The notes beneath the pieces were generated by a model, which saw only the letters and a list, made by a program, of their open reading frames with translations, did not search any database and was not told where the DNA came from. From positions 1 through 64,000 of the forward strand of contig JANSXF010000007.1 in assembly GCA_024743095.1 (NCBI GenBank): a DNA stretch of 64,000 nucleotides. The letters are read 5' to 3'. A program made the translations under genes and the position numbers. The DNA comes from Flavobacteriaceae bacterium (GTDB lineage Bacteria; Bacteroidota; Bacteroidia; Flavobacteriales; Flavobacteriaceae). Numbering within the stretch: the stretch's first letter is position 1; the number at the start of each line of letters is the position of its first letter. Shown one piece after another: positions 1 through 9,165 of the stretch.

Positions 1-3000
1 GAAAATGATGAAAAGTCCGACCTTTTAATGGCCAGTATAGAACAAAGGGCATCGGGTTTGGGACCCGTTCGGTTTGTAGAAGCGGTCAATTTTAAAGAAG
101 GGTATACCTACGCCAAGTATATCGTTATCCCCATTGTTTTGTTGGCCTTTATTTGGATCGCTGGAGATATTGTATCGTTTTTCAATTCCCACCAGCGGGT
201 CATGCATTACGATATGGCCTACCAGCGTCCGGCACCTTTTTCTTTCCAGGTATTGAACGATAGCTTGGAGGTCCTGGACAATGAGCCATTGACGATCAAG
301 GTACAAACCGTGGGCGATGTCCGGCCAAACGATGTCCAAATGGTCGTTAATGGGGAGGAATTGCTCATGCAGAAAAGGGGAGGTTTTTACTACTATACCT
401 TTAGTCCCCCCGTCCCCGAAACCAGTTTTTATCTAACGGCCAATGGTTGGAATTCGAAAAGCTATTCCATTGGTAGTTATCGAACACCCACCCTGGTCGA
501 TTTTTCTTTGGGGCTGGATTACCCTTCCTATTTGAACTTGATGTCCGAAGAGATTTCCGGTACGGGCAATGCAGAGGTGCCGGAAGGAACCAAGGTGAGA
601 TGGAAGATCCAAGGCGATCATGTTGACCATATCCAAATGGTGACCCTTGATACGACCCTTTCTTTTGATAGGGATGATAAACTCTTCACCCATACTAAAC
701 GGGTCTATAGCGATTTGGAGTATGAACTCAGTACGTCAAACGAGCGAGTTGCCAATTTCGAGAAACTTTTCTATAGCTTAAAGGTTGTCAAGGATGATAG
801 GGCCACGGTACAGGTAGATCAAGTTTTGGATTCATTACATCCCAATAAGTCATATTATACAGGTCAGGCAGCAGATGATCATGGCCTCAATGAGATACGG
901 TTGGTCTGTTATCCATCGGATGATATAGATGCCGTGCAACGTGTACCGATTGCCTCGCCCAATTCGAACGTATATCAATTTTACTATACGTTTCCCTCTG
1001 GATTAGAGTTACAGGCAGGTAAAAAGTACAAATTGTATTTTGAAGTGGTTGACAATGATGGCATCAGAGGGGGAAAAGTAACTAAAAGCCGTGTTTTTGA
1101 TGCTACTTTGTATAATCGTAATGAGCTGAAAAACAAAGAGTTGGAGTTTCAAAACTCAACTTTGGACAAAATGGGACAGTCTTTGGAGAAGTTCAAGGAA
1201 CAAGAGCAAAAACTTTCCGAGATCAACAAGTTGCAAAGAGAAGAAAAGTCCCTGAGTTTTGAGGATAAAGGGCAGATCAAAAATTTTCTTCAACAACAGC
1301 AGGCGCAGGAAGAATTGATGCAGAAATTCAGTCAAGATCTCAGCAAGAGCATCAATAAAGGTCCCGAGGGTTCACAAATGAAAAAGATGATTCAAGAGCG
1401 TTTGGAGCGTCAAGAGGCACAGGCAAAAAAGAACGCCCAGATGTTGGAGGAACTCAACAAGATAGCTGAAAAAATTGATAAGGAAGATCTCCAGAAGAGA
1501 TTGGAGGAGTTGGGCAAGAACCAAGGCAAGAACACCCGTAATCTAGAGCAAATATTGGAGTTAACGAAACGATATTATGTAACCGAAAAGGCATCACAGA
1601 TTGCCAAAGAGCTTGAGGAATTGGCAAACAAACAAGAAACCATGTCTAGCTCTGAACCAGAAGCTACATCTGCTGAACAACAAGAACAGTTGAACAAGGA
1701 ATTTCAAGATTTAGAAAAGGAGATACAGGAGTTGCAGAAGGACAACCAACAGCTCCAAAAGCCCATTTCATTTGATGCGGACAAGAAAAAGACAGAAGGT
1801 GTAAAACAAGACCAAAAAGAGGCTTTGGAAGAGATCAAGAAACATCAAGAAAAGGAGGAGTCCTCGCAATCTAAGGATAAGCAAGAAGCAGGCAACAATG
1901 CTTCAAAGAAACAGAAATCCGCTGCCCAAAAAATGCGGGAGATGAGCCAATCCATGAAATCGAGCTCCATGGGAGGTGGTGAAACGGATGCTGAGGATGC
2001 GGAAATGCTTCGCCAGATTTTGGATAATTTGGTCACATTTTCTTTTAAACAGGAGCATCTTTTTGACAACATACAACATGCAGATGTAGATATTTCCCAA
2101 TTTTCCAGAACCGTTAAGGACCAACAGAATTTACGAAGGTTATTCGAACATGTGGACGACAGCCTGTTTGCCTTATCGTTACGAAGGGCCGAATTGTCGG
2201 AATTTGTCAATGAACAGATCACCGAGGTTTATTACAACATTGATAAGTCGCTCGAAAGTATTGCAGAAAATCAAATTTACCAGGGAGCGTCCTATCAACA
2301 GTACGTAATAAATGCAACCAACGCATTGGCCGATTTTTTGGCCAACATTTTGGACAATATGCAACAGAACATGATGCCTGGGCAGGGGCAAGGAGGCGGA
2401 CAAGATTTTCAATTGCCGGATATTATCAAAGGTCAACAAGGAATCCAAGAAAAGATGAACGGATCTGGCGAAAAGGGGAAGCAATCCCAAGGGCAGGGCC
2501 AACAGCAAGGGGATAATGAGGGAGGTCAGCAACAAGGCGACAAAGGAAGTCCTGGTCAAGGTAAAAATGGGGAGAACGGACAGAATGGCGAGAATGGCAA
2601 CAAAGGTTCAAGTAATGGCGGTGAAGGCAAATCAAACGGAAATGGTCTTGGCGAAATGGACCTTAACGAAGTGTACGAAATCTATAAAGAGCAACAATTT
2701 TTAAGGGAGAATTTGGAAAAACAATTGCAGGACATGATGCAGGAGTCCGACAAGAACCTTGCTAAGAAGTTGATTCAGCAAATGGAGGATTTTGAGAATG
2801 ATTTATTGGAGAATGGCATTACAGAGCGCATACGAAACAAGGCAAACAATATTCAACACCAGCTCATGAAACTGGAAAACGCTTCAATGGAGCAGGGAGA
2901 AAAGAAGGAGCGTGAAAGTAACACCAACGTCAATCAATACACAAATCCAATAACCACCAAACCAGAGTTGCTTCAAGATTACCAGAACAGCATTGAAATA

Positions 3001-3072
3001 TTAAATAGACAAGCTTTACCTTTGCGCCAAAATTTTGAGAAAAAAGTAAAGGTGTATTTCGATAATGATTGA
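1..3072 (+). CDS. DUF4175-like large membrane-anchored coiled-coil protein, 5' truncated by window edge
   Basis: Frame is open from base 1 (ENDEKSDLLMASIEQ...), so the listed ATG at 28 is probably internal; N-terminal TM segment, long Glu/Gln/Lys coiled coil, Gly/Gln/Asn-rich stretch. Confidence 0.75.
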   Translation, partial: ENDEKSDLLMASIEQRASGLGPVRFVEAVNFKEGYTYAKYIVIPIVLLAFIWIAGDIVSFFNSHQRVMHYDMAYQRPAPFSFQVLNDSLEVLDNEPLTIKVQTVGDVRPNDVQMVVNGEELLMQKRGGFYYYTFSPPVPETSFYLTANGWNSKSYSIGSYRTPTLVDFSLGLDYPSYLNLMSEEISGTGNAEVPEGTKVRWKIQGDHVDHIQMVTLDTTLSFDRDDKLFTHTKRVYSDLEYELSTSNERVANFEKLFYSLKVVKDDRATVQVDQVLDSLHPNKSYYTGQAADDHGLNEIRLVCYPSDDIDAVQRVPIASPNSNVYQFYYTFPSGLELQAGKKYKLYFEVVDNDGIRGGKVTKSRVFDATLYNRNELKNKELEFQNSTLDKMGQSLEKFKEQEQKLSEINKLQREEKSLSFEDKGQIKNFLQQQQAQEELMQKFSQDLSKSINKGPEGSQMKKMIQERLERQEAQAKKNAQMLEELNKIAEKIDKEDLQKRLEELGKNQGKNTRNLEQILELTKRYYVTEKASQIAKELEELANKQETMSSSEPEATSAEQQEQLNKEFQDLEKEIQELQKDNQQLQKPISFDADKKKTEGVKQDQKEALEEIKKHQEKEESSQSKDKQEAGNNASKKQKSAAQKMREMSQSMKSSSMGGGETDAEDAEMLRQILDNLVTFSFKQEHLFDNIQHADVDISQFSRTVKDQQNLRRLFEHVDDSLFALSLRRAELSEFVNEQITEVYYNIDKSLESIAENQIYQGASYQQYVINATNALADFLANILDNMQQNMMPGQGQGGGQDFQLPDIIKGQQGIQEKMNGSGEKGKQSQGQGQQQGDNEGGQQQGDKGSPGQGKNGENGQNGENGNKGSSNGGEGKSNGNGLGEMDLNEVYEIYKEQQFLRENLEKQLQDMMQESDKNLAKKLIQQMEDFENDLLENGITERIRNKANNIQHQLMKLENASMEQGEKKERESNTNVNQYTNPITTKPELLQDYQNSIEILNRQALPLRQNFEKKVKVYFDND

Positions 3073-3484
3073 CTTTCATTTTAAGAGTGATTTTATACTT
3101 CAGAACAAAACCGACTATGCCGATTGGGTAAGTAGGATTATAGCTTCTGAGAAATGTACTGTAGGACAAATTGATTATATTTTTTGTTCTGACGAATATC
3201 TTTTAGAACTCAATCAAGAGTATTTGAACCATGATACATTGACCGATATTATCACCTTTGATTATGTGGATGGCAGAACTATCTCGGGAGATATTTTTAT
3301 TTCTACAGAGCGGGTGTTTGCCAACGCGAAAGAATTTGAGGTTGATTACGACATAGAACTCCGTAGGGTCATGAGCCATGGAATCCTCCACCTTATCGGT
3401 TATGGGGACAAGGCGCCAGAACAAACACGGATAATGCGTGAAAAGGAAGAAGAGAAAATTAAAATGTTCCACGTGGAACCATAG
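3065..3484 (+). CDS. ybeY: rRNA maturation endoribonuclease YbeY
   Basis: 139 aa with MSHGILHLIGYGDK (HGxLHLxGyD-type zinc motif); overlaps upstream stop; followed by mnmG. Confidence 0.93.
   Translation: MIDFHFKSDFILQNKTDYADWVSRIIASEKCTVGQIDYIFCSDEYLLELNQEYLNHDTLTDIITFDYVDGRTISGDIFISTERVFANAKEFEVDYDIELRRVMSHGILHLIGYGDKAPEQTRIMREKEEEKIKMFHVEP
3465..3480. promoter_or_regulatory. parS: parS-like ParB binding site (15/16 of TGTTCCACGTGGAACA)
   Basis: TGTTCCACGTGGAACC, inside the 3' end of ybeY (encodes the terminal MFHVEP). Confidence 0.8.
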
Positions 3485-3486
3485 CT

Positions 3487-5355
3487 ATGTTTGAAAAGGA
3501 ATATGATGTAATTGTTGTTGGGGGAGGCCACGCAGGGGCAGAGGCTACAGCGGCCGCTGCCAATATGGGCTCCAGCACTTTGTTGGTTACGATGAACCTT
3601 CAAACCATTGGACAGATGTCCTGTAATCCCGCGATGGGCGGGATAGCCAAGGGGCAAATAGTTCGTGAAATTGACGCCCTTGGAGGCTACAGCGGGATAG
3701 TTACGGACAAGTCTGCCATACAGTTCAAAATGTTGAACAAATCCAAAGGTCCGGCCATGTGGAGTCCACGTGCCCAGAACGACCGAATGCGTTTTGCGGA
3801 AGAATGGCGAATGGCTTTGGAAAACACCCCAAATGCTGATTTCTATCAGGAGATGGTCAATGGTTTGTTGATTGAAGGGGATAAAGTTGTCGGCGTAAGA
3901 ACCAGCCTTGGCCTGGAGATTCGTGCCAAAGCGGTAGTACTCACCAACGGGACTTTTTTAAATGGATTGATCCATATCGGGGAGAAGCAATTAGGGGGAG
4001 GTAGAGCAGGAGAGAAAGCAGCAACGGGGATAACCGAGCAATTGGTGGAACTTGGTTTTGACAGCGGCAGAATGAAAACCGGAACCCCTCCACGGGTTGA
4101 TGGAAGGTCTTTGGATTACTCCAAAATGATACCACAGCCTGGCGATGAACAACCGGAAAAGTTCTCCTACTTGAACACACCAATTCTTCAAACACAACGT
4201 GATTGCCACATGACCCACACCAGCAAACTGGTCCACGATTTGCTTAGGGAAGGGTTTGATCGTTCGCCGATGTTCAATGGAAGAATTCAAAGCTTGGGGC
4301 CTCGATATTGTCCCTCAATTGAAGATAAAATAAATCGTTTTGCCGATAAGGATGCTCATCAAATTTTTGTGGAGCCAGAGGGTTGGAACACCGTTGAGGT
4401 TTACGTAAATGGCTTCTCGACTTCCTTGCCCGAGGACGTGCAATACAAAGCGCTAAAATCTGTAGTAGGATTTGAGAACGTAAAGTTTTTTAGGCCGGGT
4501 TATGCCATCGAATATGATTATTTTCCACCGACACAATTAAAGCATACACTCGAAACAAAGTTGGTCAACAACTTGTATTTTGCAGGACAGATCAATGGAA
4601 CAACGGGCTACGAAGAGGCAGCTTCGCAAGGTTTGATGGCAGGCATAAATGCCCACCTAAAAATCAACGAAAAAGAGCCATTTATCTTAAAAAGGGACGA
4701 GGCTTATATAGGCGTCCTGGTCGATGATTTGATAACAAAAGGAACCGAAGAGCCTTATCGAATGTTTACATCGCGCGCCGAGTATCGCACCTTATTAAGG
4801 CAAGATAATGCGGATTTGCGACTGACCCCAAAGGGATATGAAATAGGTTTGGCCAAAGAAGAGCGCCTCAAACGGATGGAGGAGAAGATGAGCAAGTCGG
4901 ATAATTTTGTGGATTTTTTTAAGAAGACAAGTTTTACTACGGACGAAATCAATCCTATTTTGGAGTCGTTGGATTCATCTTTGGTAAAGCAATCGGACAA
5001 ATTGTTCAAGGTGTTTTCAAGGCCAAAAGTTACCATGGACCACATGCTCCAATTGGTATCCGTATCCGAGTTTGTAAAGAATAATGATTTGGATACCGAG
5101 GTCTTGGAACAGGCCGAAATACAGGTAAAATATTCCGGTTATATCGAAAAGGAAAAGACCAATGCGGATAAACTACAGCGGTTGGAAAATGTGCGTATCC
5201 CGGATAATTTTGATTATTCAAAACTTAAATCCCTGTCTTACGAAGCCCGTGAAAAGTTGGAGTCCATTCAACCGGTCACCATATCACAGGCATCACGGAT
5301 AAGTGGTGTTTCCCCGGCTGACATCAGTGTGCTTTTAGTGTATTTGGGCAGGTAA
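3487..5355 (+). CDS. mnmG: tRNA uridine-5-carboxymethylaminomethyl(34) synthesis enzyme MnmG (GidA)
   Basis: 622 aa, N-terminal DVIVVGGGHAGAEAT FAD motif, SCNPAMGGIAKGQIVREIDALGG, full-length. Confidence 0.98.
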   Translation: MFEKEYDVIVVGGGHAGAEATAAAANMGSSTLLVTMNLQTIGQMSCNPAMGGIAKGQIVREIDALGGYSGIVTDKSAIQFKMLNKSKGPAMWSPRAQNDRMRFAEEWRMALENTPNADFYQEMVNGLLIEGDKVVGVRTSLGLEIRAKAVVLTNGTFLNGLIHIGEKQLGGGRAGEKAATGITEQLVELGFDSGRMKTGTPPRVDGRSLDYSKMIPQPGDEQPEKFSYLNTPILQTQRDCHMTHTSKLVHDLLREGFDRSPMFNGRIQSLGPRYCPSIEDKINRFADKDAHQIFVEPEGWNTVEVYVNGFSTSLPEDVQYKALKSVVGFENVKFFRPGYAIEYDYFPPTQLKHTLETKLVNNLYFAGQINGTTGYEEAASQGLMAGINAHLKINEKEPFILKRDEAYIGVLVDDLITKGTEEPYRMFTSRAEYRTLLRQDNADLRLTPKGYEIGLAKEERLKRMEEKMSKSDNFVDFFKKTSFTTDEINPILESLDSSLVKQSDKLFKVFSRPKVTMDHMLQLVSVSEFVKNNDLDTEVLEQAEIQVKYSGYIEKEKTNADKLQRLENVRIPDNFDYSKLKSLSYEAREKLESIQPVTISQASRISGVSPADISVLLVYLGR

Positions 5356-5365
5356 GTTTAGGATT

Positions 5366-5381
5366 TGTTCCACGTGGAACA
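5366..5381. promoter_or_regulatory. parS: parS site, perfect 16-bp palindrome
   Basis: TGTTCCACGTGGAACA, 11 bp after the mnmG stop. Confidence 0.9.
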
Positions 5382-5518
5382 TCGCTTTTTTTGTTTTCCA
5401 AAGGGACAAAAACGGCTCAGCTTTTGATTTGTTTTTTGGCATACCATTTTGTCGGATGAAACAAACGTTACTCTCCTTGCTTTTAATGGCCTTTCTGTAT
5501 TGGTGCATTCCATGACGG

Positions 5519-6001
5519 ATGGCTCCAAAGATAAAGAAGGATAAACTTGCCCATGGAAAACGATTCAAAAAAGGGGTTGCCAAAAAGACGGTTTTTGTGT
5601 TTGAGTGCCCAAAGGATGCAAATGAATTTTACGATTGCATCAACACAAAACTTCAGCTCAACGACTATTACGTAGATGTCCAGGCTCCTTTTTTAATGGA
5701 CGGACAAATTTTTTGTTTTTCGTTCTATGAAGTTGAAATTTCTACCAAGACGATTAATTTGATTCCATTGGCCTTGGACGTAGCTTTTAATCAAGCGGCG
5801 TATATGGACCCTGTTTTTGAAAAGGCCCACACCTGGCGAAGGGGAAGTTGGTACATTGCCATGGAAGTCTTCAGTGATTCTGAAGAAGATAGTTTATTGG
5901 AAGGGTCCGTTTCAAGGGAAGTAGTTTTGTCCTATCTTCGGGACTTGAAAAACGAATATTCGGCTACCGATAATTACAATGAAACTGTATTTAAAAACTA
6001 A
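5519..6001 (+). CDS. conserved hypothetical protein
   Basis: 160 aa ORF in a coding-dense stretch; no family recognised. Confidence 0.6.
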   Translation: MAPKIKKDKLAHGKRFKKGVAKKTVFVFECPKDANEFYDCINTKLQLNDYYVDVQAPFLMDGQIFCFSFYEVEISTKTINLIPLALDVAFNQAAYMDPVFEKAHTWRRGSWYIAMEVFSDSEEDSLLEGSVSREVVLSYLRDLKNEYSATDNYNETVFKN

Positions 6002-6809
6002 AGACTTTTCTGTTTCAGGAGAACCGTTCGAATTACATTGGGATGAAGAATTGGAGATGCTTATCACCCAACCGCAACCCGATAATTTGGACGCTTATTA
6101 CGAAAGTGAAGACTATATTTCCCATACGGATTCAAAGAAATCGTTTATAGACCGGTTATATCAGTCCATAAAGTCCAAAAACCTAAAAAACAAAATTCAA
6201 CTTGTTGAAAATCAAGTGGATAATCCTAAATCATTGCTGGATTTAGGGGCTGGAACAGGGGATTTTGTGATCACGGCCAAAAATGCGGGTTTTACAAGCA
6301 TTGGGGTGGAGCCCAACCAGAATGCGAGAAGCTTGGCACTTCAAAAGGGAGTTGAGCTTAAAGCCGACCTGGGTGAAATCAACCCTCAAAAATTCCAGGC
6401 CATCACCCTTTGGCACGTTCTGGAACACTTGCCAAATTTGAATGGGCAGATAAAGGCCCTGGTCGACCTTATTGAAGCGGATGGTGTTCTGGTCATTGCG
6501 GTCCCCAATTATAGATCATACGATGCCAAATACTACCGATCCCATTGGGCTGCCTATGACGTTCCCAGGCACCTTTGGCATTTTTCCAGGGCATCCATTT
6601 CCAAACTTTTTGCCCCGCACCAAATGGAAGTGGTTCAGATCAGGCCCATGTGGTTCGATGCTTTTTATGTCTCCATGCTATCGGAAAAATACAAGGGAAA
6701 CAAAATGTACCTGATCAGCGCATTTTTTGTAGGATTGTGGTCCAACCTCAAGGCCATCTTCACCAAAGAGCATTCTTCGTTGATCTACATTCTAAAAAAG
6801 AAGAAATAA
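5979..6809 (+). CDS. class I SAM-dependent methyltransferase
   Basis: LLDLGAGTGDFVITAKNAGFTSIGVEPN SAM-binding motif; LWHVLEHLPN. Confidence 0.88.
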   Translation: MKLYLKTKDFSVSGEPFELHWDEELEMLITQPQPDNLDAYYESEDYISHTDSKKSFIDRLYQSIKSKNLKNKIQLVENQVDNPKSLLDLGAGTGDFVITAKNAGFTSIGVEPNQNARSLALQKGVELKADLGEINPQKFQAITLWHVLEHLPNLNGQIKALVDLIEADGVLVIAVPNYRSYDAKYYRSHWAAYDVPRHLWHFSRASISKLFAPHQMEVVQIRPMWFDAFYVSMLSEKYKGNKMYLISAFFVGLWSNLKAIFTKEHSSLIYILKKKK

Positions 6810-7019
6810 GACGTTTTAAGGGCATTTGCCGTGCGAAACGGCCACAGGACGGAGAATCGTGCCAAACAAAAAAGATGCGCTCAAAAAGGGCCGTTTGCAG
6901 AGGCCGATAAAATAAATGTTTTCAATATAAATCAAGCTTTGCCATAAGGAATTGCTATAGCCGGTCAAAATGATGTTTACATCATAAAAACTTAATGGGC
7001 ACCTTTCCAAAAGCTTTTC

Positions 7020-7027
7020 TATTTTTG
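7020..7027 (+). promoter_or_regulatory. putative Bacteroidota -7 box (TATTTTTG, TAnnTTTG consensus) for the OmpH-like gene
   Basis: TATTTTTG 21 nt upstream of the ATG at 7049. Confidence 0.5.
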
Positions 7028-7048
7028 CGCATCTATAAAAAGTAAAAG

Positions 7049-7555
7049 ATGAAAAAATTAGTAGTGCTTGCCATTGCCATTACAGCAATGTCGTGTCAGC
7101 AAAACAAAATTGCATTTGTGGACAGCGTGAAGATCATGGACCAATATCAAGAGAAGATGGATGTTGAGGCCAAGTTCCAAAAAAAGGCCGAAACCATGTC
7201 CAGAAAACGCGATAGTATCTCACAGGCGTTCCAAATGGAATTGCAAGAGTTCCAGGGCAAGGCACAAAGCCTTTCCCAGCAAAATGCACAGGAGCAATAT
7301 TCCGAACTGCAACAACGTGGACAGCGCATTGGCCAGCAATTACAGCAAGAAGAGCAACAATTGCAGCAAACCAGCCAAGAACAAATGGACTCTTTGGTAA
7401 AAAAGGTGAAAAAGGAAATCAGGACTTACGGAAAGGATAATGGCTACACCTACATTCTAGGTGGTGGTGATGGGGGTTCGGTTATCTATGGCGAGGAGAC
7501 AAAGGATGTTACGGATGCCATCCTTAAAATCTTGAACGATAAGTACGGGAACTAA
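7049..7555 (+). CDS. OmpH/Skp family outer membrane chaperone-like protein
   Basis: 168 aa; signal/lipoprotein-like N-terminus (MSCQQNKIAFVDSVKIMDQYQ), Gln-rich coiled coil, C-terminal YTYILGGGDGGSVIYG. Confidence 0.8.
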   Translation: MKKLVVLAIAITAMSCQQNKIAFVDSVKIMDQYQEKMDVEAKFQKKAETMSRKRDSISQAFQMELQEFQGKAQSLSQQNAQEQYSELQQRGQRIGQQLQQEEQQLQQTSQEQMDSLVKKVKKEIRTYGKDNGYTYILGGGDGGSVIYGEETKDVTDAILKILNDKYGN

Positions 7556-7582
7556 ACCCGATAAACCAATGTATGGAACAGG

Positions 7583-7611
7583 CCCACTCTTTTAGAGTGG
7601 GTTTTTTGTTT
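7583..7611 (+). terminator. Rho-independent terminator
   Basis: CCCACTCT-TTT-AGAGTGGG stem-loop followed by TTTTTTGTTTT. Confidence 0.85.
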
Positions 7612-8185
7612 TAGTAGTAGATGCTTTAAAGGAGAAATACATACATGCCCCAAAACCAATTTCTATAATTGAGCCGGATAGGGCAGAAATGGCAGGGGAC
7701 GCCTTCAAAAAGAATAGTGCAAAGGAAGCAGCCCCAAGCAGTCCTCCCAAGACCCAATACGTTTTGATGCCATAAAGCGTAGCAAAGGTCAAATACCTTC
7801 CGCCGATGATCAACAACATGCCCTGAAAAAACCAAGCATGGTCCTGCAAGGAAAGCAGCAGGGCCATGGGAATGCACATCAACATAAAAATGGTTCCTTC
7901 CATTACCAGTTTTCCCAACGGATTTTGCTTGGGACCACCTCCCGGAATGCCGGCCAGCTTGGCCAGCAACAATCCGAGGGGATGAATGAGCATACCACCA
8001 AAAAGCAAGGTCCAAATAGCGGTCTGCGATGAAACCAAAAAAGCGACTAGAGCAGCGGTCACCCAAACCATTCCCGAGGATAATATTCCCAATGACCCAT
8101 CGGCATAGCCTTTGCGTAAATCTGCTTGGGCACTTGAGAGGGAATCAATGGAAGTGCCTTTGGTGTTTTGTAATTGTTGTTTCAT
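7592..8185 (-). CDS. multipass membrane protein (DUF7010-like by recollection)
   Basis: Hydrophobic ORF; likely start is the Met of MKQQLQNTKG rather than the upstream alternative start at 8263. Confidence 0.6.
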   Translation of the reverse strand: MKQQLQNTKGTSIDSLSSAQADLRKGYADGSLGILSSGMVWVTAALVAFLVSSQTAIWTLLFGGMLIHPLGLLLAKLAGIPGGGPKQNPLGKLVMEGTIFMLMCIPMALLLSLQDHAWFFQGMLLIIGGRYLTFATLYGIKTYWVLGGLLGAASFALFFLKASPAISALSGSIIEIGFGACMYFSFKASTTKTKNPL

Positions 8186-8295
8186 GTTTTGATCGATATA
8201 GTAGTGTTCTTTGTACTTTTCCTCGAGGATTGCAAGCACCGAACTGGTCAAGATGACGACCAAAGGGGCGCTTGTTTTTTTTCGAACAGGGCCAT

Positions 8296-8745
8296 TTAAA
8301 GTTCAATATCGAGTTGTCTGCCCTCTTGTTTTGCCTTTTTGTCCATATTCGACCCCATGGCAAGCCCTATGGACATCCCGATAGGAAGACCAATGCCCAA
8401 AAACGCCATGTTCCCCAAACTTACTCCCAATGCTGCACCTATAGGTAGGCCGAAAACCATCATGCCCAAAACAAACCAAGTTTTCTTGAAATAGTTTTTG
8501 GGCACGATCTTGAGTTTCTGTGCCAATACACCAACAATTTTGGATTGCTCTTTTCGGATTTCGTTCCGCAATGTTCTACCGGTATCCCTAACCGAGTTAA
8601 GGTGTGTTATGTGCTTGTTGATAACGCGCTTTATTTCTTCGGGCAGTTTCTTTTTTTTGATCTCGATGACCAATCGTTCAAATTGTTCGTAGGCAATTTT
8701 GGTTTTATCCGTGAGTCCAGGTCTTTGTATCGGTTCTAGAATCAT
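8296..8745 (-). CDS. hypothetical protein with Gly-rich C-terminal hydrophobic segments
   Basis: 149 aa; charged N-terminal half and GLPIGAALGVSLGNMAFLGIGLPIGMSIGLAMG. Confidence 0.6.
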   Translation of the reverse strand: MILEPIQRPGLTDKTKIAYEQFERLVIEIKKKKLPEEIKRVINKHITHLNSVRDTGRTLRNEIRKEQSKIVGVLAQKLKIVPKNYFKKTWFVLGMMVFGLPIGAALGVSLGNMAFLGIGLPIGMSIGLAMGSNMDKKAKQEGRQLDIEL

Positions 8746-8757
8746 AAATGGTTCGGA

Positions 8758-9159
8758 TTATTGCATCAAATACACCAAAAACACGGTAGGAATCAAATAT
8801 ACCACAATGGTCTGGGCACCTACATAATCCTTGGCGATACGCTGGCCCGATAACAGCATCAACAAGGTTATGGCGGAAAGAACGGCGCCGTAAAGCCCAA
8901 AACTGTTTTCCCCATCAACGGCAATTTGAAAAATGCCGGCCCCGCAAAGGATGCCCGACAACATTTCCATAACCAAGACAATACCGAGCAGCAAGGGAAC
9001 GAAGCCCTTGAAGATGGATTTTGAAAAATGGCCCTTGAGCCACCCAAGATTGCCCTTCCAATCCATAAGTTTGTCGATTCCGCTCTGTAAAAATGTAATG
9101 GTCAAAAACGCCAGCAGGAGCACCTGCGCGGCATTGGAAAATAAATTGTTCATGGTCAA
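8758..9159 (-). CDS. DoxX-like small membrane protein
   Basis: 133 aa, four hydrophobic segments; LQSGIDKLMDWKGN pattern. Confidence 0.6.
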   Translation of the reverse strand: MTMNNLFSNAAQVLLLAFLTITFLQSGIDKLMDWKGNLGWLKGHFSKSIFKGFVPLLLGIVLVMEMLSGILCGAGIFQIAVDGENSFGLYGAVLSAITLLMLLSGQRIAKDYVGAQTIVVYLIPTVFLVYLMQ

Positions 9160-9165
9160 TTTTGT

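Noticed and set aside
1845-2635. Minus-strand ORFs of 69-126 aa opposite the DUF4175-like gene
   Set aside because: Fully antisense to a long convincing CDS; low-complexity composition keeps the opposite strand open.
3767-3772. CACGTG core in mnmG as another parS
   Set aside because: Flanks (GAGTCCACGTGCCCAG) do not match the 16-bp parS palindrome.
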